Assembly (NCBI GenBank): GCA_019429045.1 | Contig: JAHYJL010000004.1 | Coordinates: 1 to 44,848, forward strand | Origin: Bacteroidales bacterium | Lineage (GTDB): Bacteria > Bacteroidota > Bacteroidia > Bacteroidales > JAGOPY01 | Direction: 5' to 3' | Length of the DNA: 44,848 nucleotides | In this document: piece after piece, positions 27,303-35,362 of the stretch | How the letters are laid out: the number at the start of each line of letters is the position of its first letter | Position numbering within the stretch: the stretch's first letter is position 1 | Notes under the pieces: model-generated | Told to the model about the DNA's origin: nothing | Databases searched by the model: none | Seen by the model: the letters and a program-made list of their open reading frames with translations, nothing else | Made by a program: the position numbers and the translations under genes

Positions 27303-27313
27303 CCGTGTCCATT

Positions 27314-28066
27314 TTATCCGCCGATGCGGTCAAACAACTCCAGCAAATCTTCCCGTTTTCTGGATGCCACCGGAATTTTAGCGCCCCCTTCCAGGATCAC
27401 ATAGCCCCCTTCGGCCTTCTCAAAGCGCTGTATGTATTCCAGGTTGATCAGGTAGGATTTATGCACCCTGAAAAATCCGGCATCATCCAGCATTTCGTGA
27501 TAATATTTAAGGGTTTCAGAAATGATCACTTTGTCGCCCGACAAAAGGTAAAACGTGGAGTACCGCCCGTCCGATCCAATGTACAGTATGTCTTTGAGTT
27601 TAACCAGGTGGATGTTGTCGAAGGTTTTCAGGATGATCTTTTTCTTTGCCTGTTCATCGGTTTGCAGGTTGTTCACCAGGGTATTCAGTTGTGTATTGAT
27701 TTCCTTTTGGGAGAGTTTGTCGGCCTTGTCAAAGGCGGCTTTCAGGTCGCCCGATTCAACCGGTTTGAGCAGATAGTCCAGCGCACTGAACTTAAAAGCC
27801 GTGATGGCATATTGATCGAAGGCGGTGATAAAAATAATCCTGAAATCAATGCTTTCGAGTTTTTCGAGCAGGTCGAAGCCGGTCCCGTCTTTCATTCTGA
27901 TATCGAGCAGCAGCAGGTCGGGCCGGTGGGTCCTGATGGCTTTCAGGCCGCTTTCTACCCCATCGGCCATGGCCACCACCTTCGCGTTGGGGCAATGGCT
28001 GCGGAGCATCTCAGCGAGCGATTCGCGGATGTGGTCCTCATCATCAATGATAATGGTGCGGAGCAT
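27314..28066 (-). CDS. LytTR-family response regulator
   Basis: The ATG at 28066 (MLRTIIIDDEDHIRESL) is preferred; the ORF-track GTG start at 28099 lies in a duplicated leader. This gives 250 aa. The receiver domain has D8/D9/E10, phospho-acceptor Asp55 in DLLLLDIRMKDGTGF, IIFITAFDQYAI and the FSALDYLLKPVE switch. A LytTR DNA-binding domain fills the last 100 residues (LKDILYIGSDGRYSTFYLLSGDKVIISETLK, FFRVHKSYLINLEYIQRFEK). The paired kinase gene follows after 11 bases. A truncated copy of this gene's 5' end lies 4.3 kb away at 23.7 kb. Confidence 0.93.
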   Translation of the reverse strand: MLRTIIIDDEDHIRESLAEMLRSHCPNAKVVAMADGVESGLKAIRTHRPDLLLLDIRMKDGTGFDLLEKLESIDFRIIFITAFDQYAITAFKFSALDYLLKPVESGDLKAAFDKADKLSQKEINTQLNTLVNNLQTDEQAKKKIILKTFDNIHLVKLKDILYIGSDGRYSTFYLLSGDKVIISETLKYYHEMLDDAGFFRVHKSYLINLEYIQRFEKAEGGYVILEGGAKIPVASRKREDLLELFDRIGG

Positions 28067-28087
28067 TTTTGTTAAGATATTTCTGTT

Positions 28088-28170
28088 AAAGATAGACACT
28101 TTTTGTTTCTTGTTTCTTGTTTCTTGTTTCTTGTTTCTGTAAATATTTAATGTCCACCTAATGTCGCGAG
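28088..28170. repeat. Duplicated regulator-leader DNA, copy A (with five TTTCTTG heptamers)
   Basis: 83 bases match 23758-23833, with one heptamer unit more. It lies in the leader of the intact regulator gene and is followed by AATGTC/GCGAGCGCAGCGAG words. Confidence 0.88.
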
Positions 28171-28296
28171 CGCAGCGAGCTAATGTCCACTTAATGTCTA
28201 CTTAAATCCCGAAGGGATGCTTGACAGTAGCCCGCCAATTCATTGGCCGGGAAAAAAGGCGGGTGGTGCAAAAACCCCGTGCCGAACGAATATCTT

Positions 28297-30552
28297 CTAA
28301 TCTCGCTTTATGACCTTTTTCGTCATCACTGTATTTGCCGTTTGTATCCTGATCATATAGATCCCCGCCGGCAGCCCGGATGCATTCCATTCCACCCTGT
28401 GCTTTCCCGCCGGGTATCGCTGGTTTGTAATCGTTCCTAGTCCGGCCCCCTGGAAATTACAGATTTCGATCCGGACCATGGTTTCCCTTTCCAGCTCGAA
28501 AACAACGGTGGTATTCATAGTGAAAGGATTCGGATAACTTTGAACCTTGAACTTTGAACTTTGAACTGCCCGCCCTGGCATTCCAACGCCAACCGATCCA
28601 AACTCATACGCCCCAATGTCCACGATCGTATCCCCGTCGCCATCGCCGTCCCAGAGTCGGTAATTGCCAAGCAGGTCCCACATGGGCAGGTTCAGGCCCG
28701 TTGTATCAGGCCTCCCTGCATCGATGCATGGCGAGCCGGCGGAGAGCTGGTAGGGATGCTCCCCTGTCCCTTCAAACATCGGATCCGTATCCATATTCCC
28801 CTGCTGCCAGTTTAACACAGCATTTTGGGAAAAGGAGAAAGCCGCTTCACCGTTCTGGATATTGCAGTGATCCACCGTCATCTCAACCGCCATCAACCTG
28901 ATCTCCTCCTGGGCATTTCCCCAGATGTTGCAATGGGTTAAATTCACGGGTTGCAGGTTGGTGGATGACTGGCCGGTGAAATATAACATTGATTCTCCAT
29001 TAATACATTGATTATCAGATATCGTCAAATGGGATGCAGTGATATTCGATCTTGATGAATTAATGGCACTGCCATGGTATTCAGAACTATTGCCGGCCAG
29101 GCACAGATTCATCAGGCCCAGGTTGGAATTCACTATCCTGATAGCCCCGCCATATCTTGCCTGGTTTCCGAAAAAGCTAATGTTTTGCAGCGTTCCGTGC
29201 GCATTGTTCGCATATATTCCGCCTCCGCTTCCACTTCCTGCAGAATTTCCAGCTATCACCGTTTCATTTGCCCGGCAGGTAAAGTCTCCGCTGAGATATA
29301 TTGCGCCACCATAGCTGGTCGTATTGTATAAAAAACTGACCCGGGATAAATCTAATGAATTCTTGCTGTTAAGATAGATAGTTCCGCCATATGAAGCCGT
29401 ATTACCCGAAAGTTCTGCATTTGTCATGTGGAGTTCCGCATTCTTTAACCAGGCAAAACCTCCATAGTACGCCCTGTTTCGGGTAATCAAGGCATCTTTG
29501 ATCCTGACGGTTGTTCCTATTGAATATATGGCTCCTCCCGAAATGGCAAAATTGGTATCCAGGTGAACCCCTTCCAGTTCAAGGTATCCCCCGGCAGGAC
29601 AATAAATAGCGCCCCCGCCGGTATTGCCTGCATTGCCTCCTGTCAGGGTCAGATGGCGGAAGTAATCAGCTACATTGTAATTCTTAATGAACAGCCGGGA
29701 TGTAAATTCCCCGTCAAGTATCGTTATCCCGGCCCCCTGGCCGATGATCTCCACCGTTGGTATCAATTCCACGGGGAATCTTTCCCCGGTAGTGGAGGGA
29801 GAATAGACCCCTTCCGCCAGCCGGATTGTATGCGGAGGGACTGTATCGAGGCTTGTCCGGAGGAGTGCGCTGGTGATGGTTCTAACAGGATCTTCGGGTG
29901 TCAAACCGCTGTTGTTGTCATTGCCCAGCGGGCTGACATAGATATCGATATCGCCTGCCTCCAGGCCGACATAGATCAGACCGGGTGTTGAAGATGACAC
30001 ATAAAGGTTATAGCCAGATCCTTCCCAATAGCCTAATGAATAGACCGGGCTGCAGATACCGGGCTGATCTCCGGTGGTTATGACCGGAGAGAAATAAATC
30101 GTCCCACTGCTTGTTTGCAGGTATTCCGGGTTTTCACTTATCCACCAGTAATAATTTGCACCCGGGGGATAAGTATGATTCATTTCCATTGACAGGTATT
30201 CCGAATAGGAGAATATCCCCGTATCGGCGCCGGTAAACGGGAAATTGTCTTCCACCGTCCAGCCCAGCGGCAGCCTGATGCCAAAGATCAGCCGGTAATC
30301 GGTGTTCATGGCATTGGCAATCTCATCCCAGCTATCTGGCAGTTGCAGCCCGATGTTTGAGACAATCCGGTCCGCTTCGGAAAGCTTTGCGTCACAGGCA
30401 ACGGTTATATCCACGGCAAAGGACGATTCAAGCTCCGCCTCCTCCGGCTGCTCAATCGATTCAAAATAAGGACCATAACAGGCTGACCAGGTCAGCACAA
30501 TCGCCCCGGTAGCCGCCCAGAGCATGTTTTTGAGTAAACCTGATGTTTTCAT
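28297..30552 (-). CDS. Exported beta-helix (choice-of-anchor-Q-like) protein with T9SS sorting domain
   Basis: The ATG at 30552 (MKTSGLLKN) is chosen because the extra 22 codons in the ORF track are read from dispersed repeats. This gives 751 aa. The signal (LLKNMLWAATGAIVLTWSAC) ends in a lipobox-like SAC. Residues ~190-640 form a right-handed beta-helix of the Bacteroidota type: IYVSPLGNDNNSGLTPEDPVRTI, then rungs such as GGAIYCPAGGYLELEGVHL and GGGIYANNAHGTLQNISFFGNQ, closing SPCIDAGRPDTTG...VDIGAYEFG. The end is a T9SS sorting domain (SYPNPFTMNTTVVFELE...PAGIYMIRIQTANTVMTKKVIKRD). The linker before it (SSKFKVQS) is encoded by a heptamer array. It is likely a surface adhesin or glycan-interacting protein. 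Having both lipobox-like and T9SS signals is odd. Confidence 0.87.
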   Translation of the reverse strand: MKTSGLLKNMLWAATGAIVLTWSACYGPYFESIEQPEEAELESSFAVDITVACDAKLSEADRIVSNIGLQLPDSWDEIANAMNTDYRLIFGIRLPLGWTVEDNFPFTGADTGIFSYSEYLSMEMNHTYPPGANYYWWISENPEYLQTSSGTIYFSPVITTGDQPGICSPVYSLGYWEGSGYNLYVSSSTPGLIYVGLEAGDIDIYVSPLGNDNNSGLTPEDPVRTITSALLRTSLDTVPPHTIRLAEGVYSPSTTGERFPVELIPTVEIIGQGAGITILDGEFTSRLFIKNYNVADYFRHLTLTGGNAGNTGGGAIYCPAGGYLELEGVHLDTNFAISGGAIYSIGTTVRIKDALITRNRAYYGGFAWLKNAELHMTNAELSGNTASYGGTIYLNSKNSLDLSRVSFLYNTTSYGGAIYLSGDFTCRANETVIAGNSAGSGSGGGIYANNAHGTLQNISFFGNQARYGGAIRIVNSNLGLMNLCLAGNSSEYHGSAINSSRSNITASHLTISDNQCINGESMLYFTGQSSTNLQPVNLTHCNIWGNAQEEIRLMAVEMTVDHCNIQNGEAAFSFSQNAVLNWQQGNMDTDPMFEGTGEHPYQLSAGSPCIDAGRPDTTGLNLPMWDLLGNYRLWDGDGDGDTIVDIGAYEFGSVGVGMPGRAVQSSKFKVQSYPNPFTMNTTVVFELERETMVRIEICNFQGAGLGTITNQRYPAGKHRVEWNASGLPAGIYMIRIQTANTVMTKKVIKRD
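28537..28567. repeat. TTGAACT heptamer array inside coding sequence
   Basis: Three to four units of (c)ttgaact encode the SSKFKVQS linker between the beta-helix and the T9SS domain. It is a coding version of the heptamer arrays that elsewhere are intergenic. Confidence 0.85.
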
Positions 30553-30784
30553 GTGGTTTGGTATTTTAATGTCAATTAATGTCAACTTAATGTCGCGAGC
30601 GAAGCGAGCGAATGACAACCTAAAGGTACACCCCCCGGCAGGCAGGAATGAACCAAATGCATAAACGCCGGATTTGGCGTAACGAACGTTGGGATTTAGG
30701 GGATGAACGCTGCTCAGCGGTTCCTGGTTCTTGGTTCTTGGTTCTTGAACTCGAAACTCGAAACTAAATTGGCATAATACCGCA
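30553..30784. other. Repeat-filled intergenic interval between divergent genes
   Basis: No gene is seen. From left to right it holds aatgtc words with a gcgagcgaagcgag palindrome (30570-30612), a small hairpin (ACGCC..GGCGT, about 30663-30680), and a ggttctt/gaaactc heptamer array (about 30719-30765). The promoter and operator of the ATPase gene follow. Confidence 0.7.
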
Positions 30785-30814
30785 TTGCAAATCGTTTAAA
30801 AAGAATTATATTTG
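30785..30814 (+). promoter_or_regulatory. Consensus Bacteroidota promoter of the first ATPase_2-type gene
   Basis: TTG (30785-30787), a 19-base spacer, then TATATTTG (30807-30814), a full match to TAnnTTTG. The ATG is at 30860. Confidence 0.7.
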
Positions 30815-30835
30815 CAAATTGTAATTTACAATTTG
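30815..30835 (+). promoter_or_regulatory. Perfect inverted repeat at the transcription start (candidate operator)
   Basis: CAAATTGTAA and TTACAATTTG are separated by one base and start on the base after the -7 element. This would cover the initiation site, so a bound repressor could block it; equally the RNA could fold as a 5' hairpin. Confidence 0.55.
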
Positions 30836-30859
30836 TAATATCTAAATTGTTTAATAGTC

Positions 30860-31987
30860 ATGACATCCATTTCAAATCCTTTCATTACAACCGGATACCA
30901 GGGAAGTGAGTATTTCTGCGACCGCGAAGATGAAACAAATGCCCTCAGAAGCAACCTGGTCAACGGACAATCAACGATCCTGGTGGCCATTCGCCGGATA
31001 GGAAAAACCGGACTGATCCGGCATGTGCTGACCCGGCTTCCGAAAAATTATGCGGGAATCTATGTTGATATCCTTCCAACCGAAAACCTGAAGGAATTTT
31101 TAAATGCACTGGTTACGGCTGTTTTTTCTACCATTCCTGAAAAGTCGAAACCCGGCAAAAAAATCCTGGATTTCATCAAATCCCTCAGACCGGTTGTGGC
31201 TTTCGACCCTTTGACCGGTTTTCCGCAACTCACGGTGGATGTAAGGCCCGGCGAGTCCGAGCGGCATATCCAATCCATGCTCGAATTCCTTGAGGGTTAT
31301 CCGCAAAAAGTCGTTATCGCCATCGATGAATTTCAGCAAATCCTGAATTATCCCGAAAATAATACGGATGCATTCCTGAGAAGTATTGTCCAGTCACTCA
31401 ACAATATCCGGTTCATCTTTTCGGGCAGTCAGCAGCATTTAATGACGCAACTTTTTGCCGATCCTTCCCGGCCATTTTACCAAAGTGCCAGTTTCCTGAA
31501 AATTGATAAAATTAAGCCAATGGCATATGCTTCATTCATTCGGCATCACTTTGAAGAAGCAAGAAACACAATAGGTGAGGATACTATAAATGCTATGCTC
31601 GACTGGACCGACCATCACACATACTACGTTCAGTTGCTTTGCAACAGGGTGTATGCATCCGCCTCAAGAAAAATAGATAATGAGAACTGGAAAGAACAGG
31701 CTGCCCGATTGCTCCAGGAACAGGAGATCGTTTTTTTTAAATACAGGGATCTGTTAACCAAGCAGCAATGGAAACTGTTGAAAGCAATCGCACATGAAGG
31801 GATTGTTTATTATCCCACATCCAAAGACTTCATCGCAGGATATAACCTGGGCAGCCCCGCCACAGTGCTTCGGTCGCTGCAAGCCCTGACAGAAAAGGAA
31901 ATGATTTATTCAGATTACACAAAGGAGGGCCAGATTTTTTATAGCGTTTACGATGTGCTGTTCAGGCGCTGGATGCAGAGGAGGTGA
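30860..31987 (+). CDS. ATPase_2/archaeal-type STAND-like ATPase
   Basis: The protein is 375 aa. The P-loop (STILVAIRRIGKTGLIRHVL, about 35-55) is of the RRxGKT kind found in this family. Walker B is KVVIAIDEFQQI and the sensor segment is IRFIFSGSQQHLM. After the ATPase core comes a helical region (FEEARNTIGEDTINAMLDWTDHHTYYVQLLCNRVYA) and a winged-helix end (LLKAIAHEGIVYYPTSKDF...SPATVLRSLQALTEKEMIY). The family is widespread in archaea and Bacteroidota genomic islands and its role is not established. A consensus promoter with an overlapping palindrome controls it. It is related in layout to the ATPase at 34.2 kb, with the LRR-like gene on the other strand between them. Confidence 0.88.
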   Translation: MTSISNPFITTGYQGSEYFCDREDETNALRSNLVNGQSTILVAIRRIGKTGLIRHVLTRLPKNYAGIYVDILPTENLKEFLNALVTAVFSTIPEKSKPGKKILDFIKSLRPVVAFDPLTGFPQLTVDVRPGESERHIQSMLEFLEGYPQKVVIAIDEFQQILNYPENNTDAFLRSIVQSLNNIRFIFSGSQQHLMTQLFADPSRPFYQSASFLKIDKIKPMAYASFIRHHFEEARNTIGEDTINAMLDWTDHHTYYVQLLCNRVYASASRKIDNENWKEQAARLLQEQEIVFFKYRDLLTKQQWKLLKAIAHEGIVYYPTSKDFIAGYNLGSPATVLRSLQALTEKEMIYSDYTKEGQIFYSVYDVLFRRWMQRR

Positions 31988-32103
31988 ATTTCAGGCAGCA
32001 ACCAGCAGCCTTCCCCTTCGGGATTAAAACCTTCTCCGAAACCATACCAGGCAATAAATATTTCACACCTCCGGCGTGGGCCAAATGACCAATTAATGTC
32101 CAC

Positions 32104-34023
32104 CTAATGTCCACACTTCACCAGCTTTCGCGTCGAAACTTTGCCTTCAGTCTCTGTTAAGATAATCAGGTAAATCCCGGCCGGCAGAGGGCCGGCGCTG
32201 CAGGAAATTTCATGGGTTCCAGCCGGCAGTTGTTTATTGAACAGCACAGCCAGCCTTTGTCCCATGGTATTAAAAACCTCCGCCACGGCCATACCCGGTG
32301 TATTCATGCAAAACTTCAGGGTTAACTGCTCGTTGAACGGATTGGGAAAGAAAGAAAAACCTTCTGCCTGAACAGCACTTTCAACACCCACTGTTTCACA
32401 GGCTGCCAATACCTCAGCAGGGCTGTTACACCCGGGAGCGTTACCATAAATACTAACCGTCCCGTTAGGTGCGGCCAGGTATTCGCAGATACTTTGCACC
32501 TCGCAGGTGGTTAATGATACATTATATTTTATATCAAGATGTGTAATAGAATTGGCATCAATGCTATCGAGCCCTTCCAGGCTGGTCAGCATGGCGTTGG
32601 AATTTATATTAAGTTCATCCCCGATACAAGTCAAACCTTCCAGTCCCGTAATGCCTATCAGGTTGGTGTTACCCACAATTTTAAGGTAATGACCGATGGA
32701 AGTCAGATTGTTCAGTCCTGTCAGGCTGGTCAGGGAATAATTATTATCGATACAAAGGAATCCCCCGATAGAAGTCAGATTTTCCAGCCCCGTCATGCTT
32801 GACATGGCAGCGTTTCGATTGATATGAAAATAGCCCCCTATGGAAGTCAGGCCTTCCAACCCAATCATACTGTTAAGAGCATGGTTGTATCGTATCAGGA
32901 GGTTTCCCCCAATGAAAGTCAGGTTGTTCAGTCCTGCCAGGTTGGCCAGGGAATTGTGAGATTGTATTTCAAGGTAATTTTCAATGGAGGTCAGATTATT
33001 CAGTCCCGTCAGGCTGGTCAGGGCACTATTATTTGATATATAGAGATAATCCCCGATATAAGTCAGATTGTTCAGTCCCGTCAAGCTGGTCAGGGCAGGG
33101 TTAGAAAGTATCTCAATGTACTCCTCCTGAGAAGTCAGATTATTCAGCCCCATCAGGCTGGTCAGGGCATAGTTCGATTTTATCGAGAGGTAACTTCCGA
33201 TGGAATCCAGATTATCCAGCCCCACAAGATTTATCAGGCCAATGTTCGATTCTATCGAGAGGTAACCCCCGATGGAAATCAGATTATCTAACCCCGAAAG
33301 GTTGGTCAGTGAAAGATTTCCGGAATTATAATCATTACCCCCAATTTGAAGGTTACCCCCAATAGCAGTCAAATTGTTTAAACCCGTCAGGCTGTTTAAG
33401 GCATTGTTGTGATCTAATAAAAGAAAACCCCCGATATAAGTCACATTATCCAGCCCCGCCAGGCTGGTAAGGGCATTGTTATTATCTATTCGAAGATAAT
33501 TCACGATCGAAGTCAAGCCTTCCAGCCCCGTCAGGTTGGTCAATGCATTGTTATAATGTATCCGAAGATAACCTCCGGCTGAGGTCAGATTATTGAGCCC
33601 TGTCAGGCTGATAAGGGAAGAGTTGCCTACTATCCGGATATCACTCCCGACAGAAGTCAGATTCTCCAGTCCTGTCAGGTTGATCAGAACCGGGTTACCT
33701 TGATTGTTGTATTCACCAATTAAAAGTGAACCCCCGATGGATGTCAAATTACCTAAACCAAACAGGTTGGTCAGTAAAGTACCACGATATATCCAAAGGT
33801 ATCCCCCGATGGATGTCAGGACGCTCAAACCATTGAGATTGCTTATGAAGGAACCCTTTATGGTGACATTCCCCTCAATTATTGTACACCCGGGATAGTT
33901 GGCCTGGAAATTATCAATCTGTGACTGGGTTGTAAAGGTGATTCCCTGGGGAAGGCATGACTGGCCGGTTGCTTTAGAACAGCTTATGATCATTATCGCA
34001 GCTAAAAAAACTATTTTTTTCAT
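32104..34023 (-). CDS. Receptor-L/LRR-like repeat surface protein with T9SS sorting domain
   Basis: The ATG at 34023 begins directly at a signal peptide (MKKIVFLAAIMIISCSKATGQ), giving 639 aa. After a short cap (CLPQGITFTTQSQIDNF...PGCTIIEGNVTI), about 17 near-identical ~24-residue units of the form LTSLTGLNNLTSIGGYLxIxxN follow, resembling receptor L-domain/BspA-like solenoids. A Cys-containing segment (CEVQSICEYLAAPNGTVSIYGNAPGC) and a T9SS type A domain close it (FSFFPNPFNEQLTLKF...PAGIYLIILTETEGKVSTRKLVKCGH). It should be a cell-surface solenoid for binding proteins or glycans. The unit similarity at DNA level suggests copy-number change by recombination. Confidence 0.9.
   Translation of the reverse strand: MKKIVFLAAIMIISCSKATGQSCLPQGITFTTQSQIDNFQANYPGCTIIEGNVTIKGSFISNLNGLSVLTSIGGYLWIYRGTLLTNLFGLGNLTSIGGSLLIGEYNNQGNPVLINLTGLENLTSVGSDIRIVGNSSLISLTGLNNLTSAGGYLRIHYNNALTNLTGLEGLTSIVNYLRIDNNNALTSLAGLDNVTYIGGFLLLDHNNALNSLTGLNNLTAIGGNLQIGGNDYNSGNLSLTNLSGLDNLISIGGYLSIESNIGLINLVGLDNLDSIGSYLSIKSNYALTSLMGLNNLTSQEEYIEILSNPALTSLTGLNNLTYIGDYLYISNNSALTSLTGLNNLTSIENYLEIQSHNSLANLAGLNNLTFIGGNLLIRYNHALNSMIGLEGLTSIGGYFHINRNAAMSSMTGLENLTSIGGFLCIDNNYSLTSLTGLNNLTSIGHYLKIVGNTNLIGITGLEGLTCIGDELNINSNAMLTSLEGLDSIDANSITHLDIKYNVSLTTCEVQSICEYLAAPNGTVSIYGNAPGCNSPAEVLAACETVGVESAVQAEGFSFFPNPFNEQLTLKFCMNTPGMAVAEVFNTMGQRLAVLFNKQLPAGTHEISCSAGPLPAGIYLIILTETEGKVSTRKLVKCGH
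32560..33840. repeat. ~72-base tandem repeats inside the LRR-like gene
   Basis: The words gaagtcagattgttcag, cccgtcaggctggtcag and ggcattgttat recur roughly every 72 bases, coding for the 24-residue units. Boundaries are approximate. Confidence 0.8.
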
Positions 34024-34157
34024 GTTGCTGCCCATTATTAGCAATAAAATTAATGCAAATTATAAATACCATTGATGAAAAAATAATAATCAATGATGAA
34101 GTTAGGCCATAAATAACGAGCGAACAGTTAAAGACAGACAAGCTAACAATATTATTA

Positions 34158-34173
34158 CTAACAAACTTGTTAG
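34158..34173 (+). promoter_or_regulatory. Inverted repeat over the -33 element (candidate operator)
   Basis: CTAACAA-ac-TTGTTAG is a perfect 7-bp inverted repeat and its TTG is the -33 element of the promoter downstream. A further ctaacaa half-site lies at 34143. Binding here would compete with RNA polymerase. Confidence 0.55.
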
Positions 34174-34197
34174 CAATTATTAAATTACGTATCTTTG
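34167..34197 (+). promoter_or_regulatory. Consensus Bacteroidota promoter of the second ATPase_2-type gene
   Basis: TTG (34167-34169), a 20-base spacer, then TATCTTTG (34190-34197), a full TAnnTTTG match. It ends 17 bases before the ATG at 34214. Confidence 0.7.
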
Positions 34198-34213
34198 TGA
34201 TAAATCATTGATT

Positions 34214-35344
34214 ATGGACACTCCATTTGTATATGGCAAGCTGGCCGTAGGAAAGAATTTCACCGACCGTGAAACTGAAAAGAACCAACTGATCCGAAAC
34301 TTTCTTTCAGGCACCAACACTATTTTAATTTCGCCAAGGAGATGGGGCAAATCATCCTTGGTGTTAAAGGCAGCATCAGAAATTAATTCAAAAGAAAATA
34401 ACCTGATGATCGTTTTTATCGATCTGTTCAATATTCGAAACGAGGAAGACTTTTATAAAGCTTTGGCGGAAAATGTGATACGGGCCTCTTCCAGCCGGTT
34501 AGAAGAAGTCGTTTCAAATGTGAAGCAATTCATGAAACAATGGGTCCCAAGGATCACTTTTTCACCGGATTCACAACAGGAATTCAGCCTGGGACTAAAC
34601 TGGAACGAGTTAAAAAAGCAACCGGACGAAATTCTTGATCTTGCAGAAAATATTGCCAGATCTAAAGAACAGAAAATGGTGATCTGCGTTGATGAATTTC
34701 AAAATATTGCATTTTTTGAAGACCCTTTGGCTGTTCAGAAGAAGTTAAGGTCACACTGGCAGACTCACCAATCTGTTTCTTATTGCCTGTATGGATCAAA
34801 AAGGCACATGTTAATGGAAGTTTTCACATCTTCATCCATGCCGTTTTACAAATTTGGTGATTTGTTGTTTTTATCAAAAATAGCGGTCAATTTCTGGATA
34901 CCATTCATTATGGAGCGCTTCAGATCGACAGGAAAGGCAATTTCAGCCAAACAAGCTGAGAAGATAGCCGTCCTTGTGGAAGGCCATCCTTATTATGTGC
35001 AGCAATTGGCTCAATTGGTGTGGCTAAGAACGAACAAAGCAGTTTCAGGTAATATAATTGATCAAGCTATGGAGGGGCTGGTACTGCAAATTAGCCTTTT
35101 GTTTCAGGGGATCACGGAAAGTCTGACAACATCACAGATAAGTTTTCTAAAAATGCTGGTTGATGGAGAAAAGCGTTACAGTACCGGTGAGAATATCCAT
35201 AAATATAACCTGGGCAGCTCCGCAAATGTGATCAGGATAAAAAAATCACTGATTGCTAAAGAAATCATTGACGAACAATCCAACGGTCTGATTATACTTG
35301 ACCCGGTCTATTCAAGCTGGCTCCGGAAATATTACTTCAAATGA
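34214..35344 (+). CDS. ATPase_2/archaeal-type STAND-like ATPase (second copy type)
   Basis: The ORF track uses a TTG at 34208; the ATG at 34214 (MDTPFVYGKLAVG) is the better start, giving 376 aa. It has FTDRETEKNQLIRNFLSG, the P-loop TILISPRRWGKSSLVLKA, Walker B KMVICVDEFQNIAFF and sensor SYCLYGSKRHMLMEVF. The helical part (LVEGHPYYVQQLAQLVWLRT) and winged-helix end (LKMLVDGEKRYSTGENIHKYNLGSSANVIRIKKSL) mirror the ATPase at 30.9 kb, but sequence identity is low. It carries its own promoter with a different palindrome. The GH35 gene starts 18 bases downstream, so read-through into the sugar enzymes is possible even though the functions seem unrelated. Confidence 0.88.
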   Translation: MDTPFVYGKLAVGKNFTDRETEKNQLIRNFLSGTNTILISPRRWGKSSLVLKAASEINSKENNLMIVFIDLFNIRNEEDFYKALAENVIRASSSRLEEVVSNVKQFMKQWVPRITFSPDSQQEFSLGLNWNELKKQPDEILDLAENIARSKEQKMVICVDEFQNIAFFEDPLAVQKKLRSHWQTHQSVSYCLYGSKRHMLMEVFTSSSMPFYKFGDLLFLSKIAVNFWIPFIMERFRSTGKAISAKQAEKIAVLVEGHPYYVQQLAQLVWLRTNKAVSGNIIDQAMEGLVLQISLLFQGITESLTTSQISFLKMLVDGEKRYSTGENIHKYNLGSSANVIRIKKSLIAKEIIDEQSNGLIILDPVYSSWLRKYYFK

Positions 35345-35362
35345 CAATCAAGCCAAAACAAT

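Noticed and set aside
27305-28075. 256-aa plus-strand ORF over the response regulator
   Set aside because: Shadow frame; the minus strand has receiver and LytTR domains.
28067-28099. GTG start of the response regulator (ORF track)
   Set aside because: The extra 11 codons fall in the duplicated leader and precede the conserved receiver start MLRTIIIDDE.
32560-33840. Possible CRISPR array suggested by regular spacing
   Set aside because: Units are contiguous, ~72 bases, coding and without unique spacers; they are protein repeats.
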